Of a stretch of 7,947 bases of DNA, positions 1-5,921 are shown piece after piece. The translations under genes and the position numbers were made by a program. How positions within the stretch are numbered: position 1 is the first letter of the stretch; each line of letters starts with the position of its first letter. The stretch comes from an uncultured Asticcacaulis sp. (lineage in GTDB: Bacteria; Pseudomonadota; Alphaproteobacteria; Caulobacterales; Caulobacteraceae). Under the pieces are notes generated by a model. The model saw only the letters and a list, made by a program, of their open reading frames with translations. It did not search any database and had not been told where the DNA came from. The stretch is taken from positions 1 through 7,947 of the forward strand of contig CAMLLA010000186.1 of the NCBI GenBank assembly GCA_946480525.1, read 5' to 3'.

Positions 1-146
1 CAATCATGCAGGCAACTTAGGGGTAAAGCGATTTCTTTGGTTATCTGCTACCGTCAGAGAAAATTAACCAGATATCCCTAATGATTTTTGGCTGAAACAG
101 CCGGCACATTTCTGCTTACTACGGCTGCCTGGGACTGTTCCATCCA

Positions 147-1505
147 ATGAGCCTGATTGCGGACAAACGGCTGGTATTGCTGAAAGGTCTGATCAAGACC
201 TTGCCGCAGGCGTCCTTGCGTTCGCTTGAACTGGCTTTGGGCCTGACCAAGGACGCCGCCCTGATCGAGGTTCGCGAACTGGTCAGCGTCGAACTCGAAT
301 TCCGTTACGCCAAGGATGCGGTGTTCGCGCCTTACCTGCCTCTGTTCGAGGCGCGCGCGGACGGGCTGAACGCGGTCGAATTTCCGCGGTGGCTGCTCGA
401 CAATCTGTGGCGGGCGCTGGAAACCCACGAACCGGAGCTTTACCAGCAGTCGCGCTTTGCCCTGCGTGGGTTGCGCGCCGAAGATCCGACCCCGGTCGTC
501 TTCTTTCGCCTGGTGACCGCCGCTGCCGCCATCTGCCGCGAACATCCGGGCGACGTGCTGCCGAAGTCTCCCGCGCGTGGCGACAGTGAGGAAGTCGCGG
601 AGTTCGCGCACTATCTCGACCTGCATCGCATTCTTCGCACCGTGCTGGCGAAGCTGCCGGATTTCCTGGGGCGGATCGATGCCGAAAAGGCCGCGGCCCT
701 GAGACTGATGTTCAAGGACGCCTGTGCGATCTCCGATGAAGGCGGCATGCGCTTCATGGAGGTGATCTTCTCGCATCTGGAAGATGGCGGCCAGATCATC
801 AAGTTCATTGCCACGGTTTCGGATCGGCCGAACGATCGCTTCCTGGCGGAGTCCGAACTGGCCGATTTTGGTGAACGCATCATCGAACGGATCGAAGAGG
901 GACTTGAAGATCTCAAATCCGCGATTGGCGGCAAGGGCGACGGCGCGCTGAACGGCGCCGGTTTGCGTGTGGCACAAAGCGTCGGGCAGCTTCAGTCGTT
1001 CAGCCATTACATCGAAATGACGCGCGACGGCCCGTGGAGCAAGCGCGTGGCTGAAGCCAGCAAGCAGATCGCCATGCTGGTCGAAACCCGGCTCAAGGGC
1101 GCCGAGCGCATCTTCGAAGATGCCCTGGTCATGAAGTCCGAGCGTGTCTATGGCCGCGTCAAGAAGGACGTGCCCAAGATGGACAAGTTCCCGAAGCCGG
1201 AAATCGTCGATCGCGCGCGCAACTGCGCCGCGTTTGTGCGTGAGGTGCGCGCCACCGCCAATGCTGGCGGGTTCGCAACATTGCACACCAAGACGGTTCA
1301 GGCCCTGGAAGCCCAGCTCGATGCCTATTTCGAGGCCCTGCTGGATGTCGCCAACGGCGAGGACCCGTTCGACAGCGATCAGGTCATGACCTTCTTCGAA
1401 TTGGTGACTGACCTAATGGAGGTCCTGTGCGGCGAGGAAAAAGCCGTGGTCGGCCGGAGGCGTGTGGCATCGTCCAACGTCATGAGCCCGCCCAAGGTGG
1501 CGTAA
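147..1505 (+). CDS. Conserved-looking hypothetical protein, 452 aa, function unknown
   Basis: I do not recognise this protein and assign no function. It appears soluble: there is no signal peptide and no clear membrane segment. It is rich in Leu, Ala, Glu and Arg and should be mostly alpha-helical. The N-terminal half contains hydrophobic patches such as TPVVFFRLVTAAAAICR (about residues 116-132). The middle is acidic and helical (about residues 230-260, LADFGERIIERIEEGLEDL). The C-terminal part has alternating charged helices, then a basic and probably flexible tail. The ATG at 147 is the first in-frame start after a TGA at 93-95, but no Shine-Dalgarno-like purine run precedes it, so the start is uncertain. 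Codon use is the GC-rich pattern of its neighbours, which supports a real gene over the long reading frame on the opposite strand. A 76-bp gap with its own promoter candidate separates it from the ccm operon, so the two are probably transcribed separately. Confidence 0.75.
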   Translation: MSLIADKRLVLLKGLIKTLPQASLRSLELALGLTKDAALIEVRELVSVELEFRYAKDAVFAPYLPLFEARADGLNAVEFPRWLLDNLWRALETHEPELYQQSRFALRGLRAEDPTPVVFFRLVTAAAAICREHPGDVLPKSPARGDSEEVAEFAHYLDLHRILRTVLAKLPDFLGRIDAEKAAALRLMFKDACAISDEGGMRFMEVIFSHLEDGGQIIKFIATVSDRPNDRFLAESELADFGERIIERIEEGLEDLKSAIGGKGDGALNGAGLRVAQSVGQLQSFSHYIEMTRDGPWSKRVAEASKQIAMLVETRLKGAERIFEDALVMKSERVYGRVKKDVPKMDKFPKPEIVDRARNCAAFVREVRATANAGGFATLHTKTVQALEAQLDAYFEALLDVANGEDPFDSDQVMTFFELVTDLMEVLCGEEKAVVGRRRVASSNVMSPPKVA

Positions 1506-1551
1506 CGGCCGGCCGGTAATATTGTCGCACGACGGGCGGGGGGCTTGGCTT

Positions 1552-1560
1552 TGATATAAT
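1552..1560 (+). promoter_or_regulatory. Extended -10 promoter candidate for the ccm operon
   Basis: The sequence TGATATAAT contains a perfect TATAAT at 1555-1560 with the TGn extension just upstream, the extended -10 pattern. No good -35 hexamer sits at 16-18 bases; the nearest TTG-type hexamer (TTGTCG, 1522-1527) is 27 bases away. Extended -10 promoters can work without a good -35. Transcription would begin around 1566-1568, leaving a leader of about 15 bases before the ccmI ATG. It sits in the only gap upstream of the operon. Alphaproteobacterial housekeeping sigma factors do not always use a strict TATAAT, so this remains a prediction. Confidence 0.45.
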
Positions 1561-1581
1561 TTGCGCTATGTCAGAGGCCCT

Positions 1582-2679
1582 ATGATCAGTCTTGTCCTGT
1601 CTTGTGTCGTCATTGCCGCCGTGCTCATCGCTGTCGTGGGCCTGTGGCATCGCCGTGTGCCTGTTGGGAACGGCATGGTCCAGGCCAGAGCACGGTATGA
1701 AGCCTTTGTTGCCGATGTCAAACGCCGCGAACAGCGCGGCGACATCGACGCCGATCTGGCCAATGAAGAGCGCGTCGAGGCGGCGCGCGCCCTGCTGAAG
1801 GCAGAGGAGGGGACAAGGCAGGCATATGTCTTGAAGCCCGCTCACGCTGCCATCGGAGCCTTTGCCATAGCAGCTCTGAGCTTCGTGCTCTATGCGCTTT
1901 ACATCGGTCATCCGGAACTGAATGACCAGCCTTATGAGGCGCGCGTTGGCCAGTGGACCCGAATGGCGCGGGAAAATATCGACAGCCTGCCCCCCGAAGC
2001 CCTGTCAGCGGTGCTGCATCGCCGCACTGCCGAGGCAGGCAATGCGAAGAATCCCGACTTCTGGCTGTTTCTTGGCCGCGTCGACATGATGGCCGGGCGC
2101 TATTACGAGGCTGCCAAGGCGTTCGATAAGGCCATGAAGCTCGATCCGCAGGGCTTTGACGGCTGGTCCGATCTTGGCGAGGCGCTGTATTTCGTCGGCG
2201 GCGGCTCGGTCGGACCGGATGCGCAAAAGGCGTTCGATGTCGCACTTTCGCGTGACGCCCGGGACGCCCGAGCGCACTACTATATCGGGCGCCGCGATCT
2301 GGATAACGGGCAATATGACAGTGCGCGGGTGCATTTCGAGACGGCGAAGGCGGTCCTGGCCGTCGACGATATCCGTCAACAGGCGATTGCCGAGCAACTC
2401 GCCGCCGTAGAAACGGCGCAGACCGGCGAAGCGGCGAACCGGTCGCGCATCGCCGGCATGGTGGCGTCACTGGAGGCGCAACTGGCTGACCAGCCCGACA
2501 ATGCCGATGGTTGGGCGCGACTGTTGCGCTCTTACGACGTCTTGGGCGATACGGCTGCCAAGGCGAGGGCGCTTGCAGCCATGGAGGCGCATTACCGCGG
2601 GCGGCCTGATCTTGCCGCCGATATCGTACGAAGATCCGGTGGCGCCGTCGGCGCAGAGAACACGCGAGGTCGCGAATGA
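1582..2679 (+). CDS. ccmI: Cytochrome c-type biogenesis protein CcmI (CycH)
   Basis: CcmI is the apocytochrome c chaperone of Ccm System I. It is inner-membrane anchored, with a periplasmic TPR domain that binds the C-terminus of apocytochrome c and hands it to the CcmF/CcmH heme ligase. The 365-aa product has the family layout: TM helix 1 at about residues 3-21, a charged cytoplasmic loop rich in Arg and Glu, TM helix 2 at about 89-108, then the typical junction motif IGHPELNDQPY (residues 108-118). TPR-like repeats follow (about 158-260, including WLFLGRVDMMAGRYYEAAKA) and a C-terminal helical domain. The chosen ATG has AGAGG at 1573-1577. An upstream in-frame TTG at 1561 would overlap the promoter -10 and has no ribosome binding site. 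The stop overlaps the ccmE start (ATGA, 2676-2679). It is first gene of the operon. Confidence 0.93.
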   Translation: MISLVLSCVVIAAVLIAVVGLWHRRVPVGNGMVQARARYEAFVADVKRREQRGDIDADLANEERVEAARALLKAEEGTRQAYVLKPAHAAIGAFAIAALSFVLYALYIGHPELNDQPYEARVGQWTRMARENIDSLPPEALSAVLHRRTAEAGNAKNPDFWLFLGRVDMMAGRYYEAAKAFDKAMKLDPQGFDGWSDLGEALYFVGGGSVGPDAQKAFDVALSRDARDARAHYYIGRRDLDNGQYDSARVHFETAKAVLAVDDIRQQAIAEQLAAVETAQTGEAANRSRIAGMVASLEAQLADQPDNADGWARLLRSYDVLGDTAAKARALAAMEAHYRGRPDLAADIVRRSGGAVGAENTRGRE

Positions 2680-3167
2680 ATTTTTGGCCGAAATCCGTCA
2701 AAGCCAGGCGGCGTTTGACGATATTCCTGATCGCGGCTCCCTTGCTGGTCGCGGCGGCGGCTTTAAGTCTCTATGCCCTGAAAGGCACGGCGATTTATTT
2801 CTACACGCCGGCCCAGATGATCGACGCCAAGGTCAAGGCGGGTGAAGTCGTGCGGCTGGGTGGTCTGGTGAAGGCGGGCAGCGTGACAAAACTGGCTGAC
2901 GGGTCGGTGCGTTTCACGGTCATGGACAAGCTGAAAGAGATCGACGTCGCCTATAAGGGCGATCTGCCGGACCTGTTCCGCGAAGGGCAGGGCGTCGTCT
3001 GTGAAGGCGAAGTCACGGCGTCGGGCCTGCGCGCCACACAGGTTCTGGCCAAGCACGACGAGACCTACATGCCCAAGAACGTCAAGGAAGAGCTGGAACG
3101 GCAGGGGGAATGGCGGCCTGACGCGAAACCTGCCGAGCCCAAGGCGGATCGGCCGTTCGGGACATGA
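2676..3167 (+). CDS. ccmE: Heme chaperone CcmE (CycJ)
   Basis: CcmE is the periplasmic heme chaperone of System I. It binds heme covalently through a histidine after loading by CcmC/CcmAB and passes it to CcmF. The 163-aa protein has a basic N-terminus, one membrane anchor at about residues 15-35, and then a beta-barrel (OB-fold-like) domain with the family motifs YFYTPAQM (41-48) and VRLGGLVKAGSV (59-70). The heme-binding motif KHDETYMP is intact: H127 is the covalent heme ligand and Y131 the nearby axial ligand of the HxxxY signature. The flexible, charged, Pro-rich tail ends in PFGT. Its ATG overlaps the ccmI stop and is preceded by GAGG at 2666-2669 with good spacing. The stop in turn overlaps ccmF by ATGA (3164-3167). 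Length and motifs are normal for the family. Confidence 0.96.
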   Translation: MNFWPKSVKARRRLTIFLIAAPLLVAAAALSLYALKGTAIYFYTPAQMIDAKVKAGEVVRLGGLVKAGSVTKLADGSVRFTVMDKLKEIDVAYKGDLPDLFREGQGVVCEGEVTASGLRATQVLAKHDETYMPKNVKEELERQGEWRPDAKPAEPKADRPFGT

Positions 3168-5158
3168 CCTTCCTCAACGAAATCGGTGTGTTCGCGCTTG
3201 TCTGCGCGTTCGTTCTCAGCGTGGCGCAGGCCGGACTGGTCGCGGCTGGGCAGTGGAAACGCCTCAGCGGCATTGAGCGCTATTCCGAAGGCGTATCGCT
3301 GGCGGCGGCGCTCAGTCTGATTCTGTCGTTCGCGATCCTGATCGCCGCCTTTGTCCGGTCTGATTTTTCGGTAGTGAACGTCTACGAACATTCCCATACC
3401 GACAAGCCGCTGCTCTACAAGATTTCCGGTGCCTGGGGCAGTCACGAAGGCTCGATGCTTTTGTGGTGCGTCATCATGCTCAGCTTCGGAGCATTGATCA
3501 CCCTGCTGGGGCGTGGCCTGCCCGACAGCCTGAAGCACAAGGCGCTTGGCGTGCAGGGGCTTCTTGGTGCCGCCTTTGTCGGGTTCACCCTGTTCAGCTC
3601 CAATCCGCTCGGACGGCTGGCCGAAGCGCCGCTGCAGGGCCGGTCGCTCAATCCGGCGCTTCAGGACCCGGCCCTGGCGTTTCACCCGCCCATGCTTTAC
3701 CTCGGTTATGTCGGCCTGTCGGTGGTCTTTTCCTTTGCGGTTGCCGCCTTGATCGAAGGCCGGCTCGATCGTGCCTGGGCGCGCTGGGTGCGGCCCTGGG
3801 TGCTGGCGGCCTGGGTGTGCCTGACCATCGGCATTATGCTCGGCGCCTTCTGGGCCTATTACGAACTCGGCTGGGGCGGCTGGTGGGCGTGGGACCCGGT
3901 GGAAAACGCGTCCTTCATGCCGTGGCTGGCAGCGACAGCCCTGCTGCACAGCGCCATCGTCATGGAAAAGCGCGACGCACTGAAGGCGTGGACGGTGTTC
4001 CTGGCGATTCTGGCGTTTACCTTCTCGATGATGGGCGCGTTCCTCGTGCGCTCGGGGCTTCTGACCTCGGTGCACGCCTTTGCCGTCGACCCGCAGCGCG
4101 GCATCCTGCTTCTGACCATTCTGTTCGTTACGGCCGGGCTTGGTTTTGCCTTGTTCGCCGTACGCGTACCGGAACTGAAACCCGGCGGTCTGTTCGCGGC
4201 GGTGTCGCGTGAAGCGTCGCTGGTGCTCAACAACCTGCTTTTGTCGGCGGCGCTGTTGTCGGTCTTCCTCGGCACGCTCTATCCGCTCCTGATGCAGGCG
4301 CTGGTCGATAAGGCCATGTCGGTGGGTGGGCCCTATTACCTGGCGGTGTTCGGGCCGATCATGCTGGCGGCCATCGCCATTATCCCGATATCGCAACTGC
4401 TGTCGTGGAAGCGCAGCGATCTCAAGGGTGTGCTGCAGCGGCTGGCGCTGGCCCTTGGTGTTGCGCTCTTGAGCGCGGCCATCGGCTCGCTGTTCTACGG
4501 CGGAGAGGGTGTATGGAAGCAGGTGACCTTCTTCATCGGCTTGCTTGCGGGCTTCTGGCTGATCTGGGGGTGCCTGCGCCTGGTCGCGGAACGTGTCGGC
4601 TTTGGTGCTCTGGCGTGGCGGAAGTTTGTTGCCCTGCCTCTGGCCACGCATGGCATGGTGCTGGCGCATGTCGGTCTGGGCATCTTCGTGCTGGGCGCGG
4701 TCGTCGAGGGCCATTCGCGCGTCAGCATCCAGCAGAGCATGCAGGTCGGCGACACGGTCAAACTGGCAGGCTATGAGATGACCTTTAGCGGCACCTACCG
4801 CCAGGATGGCGCGAACTACGACGCCCAGGGCGGGGTGTTCGTCGTCGAAAAGAACGGCCGTCAGGTCTGCGAGGCACGGCCCCAGCGGCGGTTTTACCCG
4901 GCGTCGGGCTCGATGCAGAGCAAGGTCTGGCTGTGTTTCGAGCCTTTGAACGATCTCTATGTCGTCTTGTCCCAGCCGCAGGAAAGCATCAATGGCAAGC
5001 CGGTATGGCAGGTGCGCTGGTTCTACAATCCGTGGGTGCGGCTGATCTTCCTGGGGCCTGTGCTGATGGCGCTGGGCGGGCTGTTGTCGCTGTTCGACCG
5101 GCGTTTGCGGTTGGGCATCGCGATGAAGGCGAGCAAACTTAAAGAGGCGGCATCATGA
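3164..5158 (+). CDS. ccmF: Cytochrome c heme lyase subunit CcmF (CycK)
   Basis: CcmF is the large integral-membrane synthetase that takes heme from holo-CcmE and, with CcmH and CcmI, attaches it to the CXXCH cysteines of apocytochrome c. The 664-aa product is a polytopic membrane protein with many hydrophobic helices. It carries the complete WWD heme-handling motif WGGWWAWDPVEN (residues 237-248). The histidines expected to ligand the heme groups are visible: H174 (AFHPPMLYLGYVG), H262 (LLHSAIV), H304 (TSVHAFAVDP) and probably H502 (LAHVGLGIFVLG). A periplasmic domain of roughly 100 residues (about 517-620) precedes the last helix. The length is usual for the family. The ribosome binding site is weak (CGGGA at 3158-3162), and the ATGA overlap with ccmE suggests coupled translation. 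The stop overlaps the ccmH ATG. Confidence 0.97.
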   Translation: MTFLNEIGVFALVCAFVLSVAQAGLVAAGQWKRLSGIERYSEGVSLAAALSLILSFAILIAAFVRSDFSVVNVYEHSHTDKPLLYKISGAWGSHEGSMLLWCVIMLSFGALITLLGRGLPDSLKHKALGVQGLLGAAFVGFTLFSSNPLGRLAEAPLQGRSLNPALQDPALAFHPPMLYLGYVGLSVVFSFAVAALIEGRLDRAWARWVRPWVLAAWVCLTIGIMLGAFWAYYELGWGGWWAWDPVENASFMPWLAATALLHSAIVMEKRDALKAWTVFLAILAFTFSMMGAFLVRSGLLTSVHAFAVDPQRGILLLTILFVTAGLGFALFAVRVPELKPGGLFAAVSREASLVLNNLLLSAALLSVFLGTLYPLLMQALVDKAMSVGGPYYLAVFGPIMLAAIAIIPISQLLSWKRSDLKGVLQRLALALGVALLSAAIGSLFYGGEGVWKQVTFFIGLLAGFWLIWGCLRLVAERVGFGALAWRKFVALPLATHGMVLAHVGLGIFVLGAVVEGHSRVSIQQSMQVGDTVKLAGYEMTFSGTYRQDGANYDAQGGVFVVEKNGRQVCEARPQRRFYPASGSMQSKVWLCFEPLNDLYVVLSQPQESINGKPVWQVRWFYNPWVRLIFLGPVLMALGGLLSLFDRRLRLGIAMKASKLKEAAS

Positions 5159-5757
5159 CTAACGCCTTCTCATTCCCTCCCCGTTTACGGGGAGGGGGGA
5201 CCGCGAAGCGGTGGGAGGGGGATTTCCGCCCTCCGCAGTATGTTGTGTCCCCCTCCCACCATTCGCTCCGCTCATGGTCCCCCCTCCCCGTAAACAGGGA
5301 GGGAATAGGTTTCCTGCGCTATCTGCTGGTACTCTTTGCCTTCCTTCTTCTTCCCCTCACGGCCCAGGCCGATACGGCGCAGGACGAAGCACGCGCCAAG
5401 GCCCTTTACCGCGAAGTGCGCTGCGTCGCCTGCCAGAGCCAGGACATCGCCGACTCTGACGCGGATATCGCCGCCGACATGCGCCGTGAAATCCGCGAAG
5501 ACATCGCTAAAGGGCGCACGGATGAAGAGATCCGCGCGGGGCTGTCGGCGCGCTATGGCGACTACGTCCTGTTCCGGCCGCGGTTCTCTCTCGGTAATCT
5601 GCTGCTGTGGGGCCTGCCTCCGTTGGTCCTCATCGGTGGAACAGCAGGCTTTTTCATTCTATCCCGGCGCAGGAACGCAGGGCGGGACTATGCCCTGAGC
5701 GAGGCGGAACAGGCGCGATTACGCGAAATTTTGACGGATGACTCCGACGCAGGTTGA
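5155..5757 (+). CDS. ccmH: Cytochrome c maturation protein CcmH (CycL) with N-terminal repeat-encoded extension
   Basis: CcmH (CycL type) is a membrane-anchored periplasmic thiol-disulfide protein. It reduces or holds the CXXCH cysteines of apocytochrome c during heme ligation. The core is complete: the family motif RCVACQSQ with redox cysteines C90 and C93, the helical stretch DMRREIREDIAKGRTDEEI, the YGDYVLFRPRFS segment, and a C-terminal membrane helix (about 147-169) followed by RRR. A Sec signal peptide is evident at residues 52-72 (GFLRYLLVLFAFLLLPLTAQA, predicted cleavage after AQA), but about 50 residues come before it. Residues 7-51 are encoded by the palindromic repeat at 5172-5306. 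The ATG at 5155 has AAAGAGG at 5141-5147 and overlaps the ccmF stop, so it is the natural start. No ATG or GTG lies in frame just before the signal peptide; only ATA (5305) or CTG (5314) is available. The extension is therefore probably translated, though a rare-start alternative is possible. Confidence 0.9.
   Translation: MTNAFSFPPRLRGGGTAKRWEGDFRPPQYVVSPSHHSLRSWSPLPVNREGIGFLRYLLVLFAFLLLPLTAQADTAQDEARAKALYREVRCVACQSQDIADSDADIAADMRREIREDIAKGRTDEEIRAGLSARYGDYVLFRPRFSLGNLLLWGLPPLVLIGGTAGFFILSRRRNAGRDYALSEAEQARLREILTDDSDAG
5172..5306. repeat. 135-bp GC-rich palindromic repeat element inside ccmH
   Basis: The outer arms, 5172-5202 and 5276-5306, are inverted repeats matching at 30 of 31 bases; the only mismatch pairs 5182 with 5296. 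The inner arms, 5210-5222 and 5248-5260, match at all 13 bases. The arms differ in the stretch between: 7 bases on the left (5203-5209) and 15 on the right (5261-5275). The central loop is 25 bases. The left arm contains its own hairpins: CCCTCCCCGT with ACGGGGAGGG (5175-5184/5187-5196), and ACCGC-GAA-GCGGT (5200-5212). The style (CTCCCCGTTTACGGGGAG, GCGAAGCGGTGGGAGGG) is that of short non-autonomous palindromic repeats scattered between genes in alphaproteobacterial genomes; this family link is from memory. No target-site duplication is visible. At 135 bp, or 45 codons, it keeps the ccmH frame open. Confidence 0.9.
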
Positions 5758-5872
5758 AAACTACGAAAGTTTTCGGAATGTCACGATTTTGCCTCAGCCA
5801 TGGTTATAGTCGATAAGGACCTGATTTTTGTACGCGGGGGAGGTTGTAATCCCCTGGCGAAACGCTCAGATT

Positions 5873-5892
5873 GGTGCGGAAACGTCCGCACC
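5873..5892. promoter_or_regulatory. Perfect inverted repeat upstream of degP (operator or leader hairpin candidate)
   Basis: GGTGCGGA and TCCGCACC form a perfect 8-bp inverted repeat around a 4-base AACG centre, ending 29 bases before the degP start. Two exact copies of AAACGCT flank it (5860-5866 and 5894-5900), and AAACG also occurs in the centre (5880-5884). No T-run follows, so it is not an intrinsic terminator of the ccm operon. It could be a DNA operator for a dimeric regulator or a structured 5' leader. I could not place a convincing promoter in the 164-bp gap, so its position relative to the transcription start is unknown. Confidence 0.45.
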
Positions 5893-5921
5893 CAAACGCT
5901 AATAAGGAATAGTGAAGTACC

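Noticed and set aside
90..102. GGCTG-AAA-CAGCC hairpin upstream of the first gene
   Set aside because: The 5-bp stem has a 3-base loop and T-runs only on the wrong side for a terminator on either strand; probably chance.
78..1286. 402-codon open frame on the minus strand opposite the first gene
   Set aside because: It is rich in Arg, Gln and His with no coherent hydrophobic or domain pattern. It overlaps a plus-strand frame with better codon use; long antisense frames are common in GC-rich DNA.
1506..1517. CGGCCGGCCGG palindromic run after the first gene, considered as a terminator
   Set aside because: It has no loop of useful size and no T-run after it.
1561..1581. TTG start for ccmI giving 7 extra residues
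   Set aside because: It begins immediately after the TATAAT, before the predicted transcription start, and has no ribosome binding site; the ATG at 1582 has AGAGG.
1718..2701. 327-codon open frame on the minus strand opposite ccmI
   Set aside because: It is an Arg/Pro-rich shadow of the recognised ccmI gene with no recognisable domain.
3065..4714. 549-codon open frame on the minus strand opposite ccmF
   Set aside because: It is antisense to an unmistakable CcmF. The composition is extremely rich in Gln, Arg and His, typical of the antisense of Leu/Ala/Trp-rich membrane protein codons.
5756..5774. GAAAACT/AGTTTTC hairpin at the ccmH stop, considered as the operon terminator
   Set aside because: The AT-rich 7-bp stem has no T-run following it; too weak to call.
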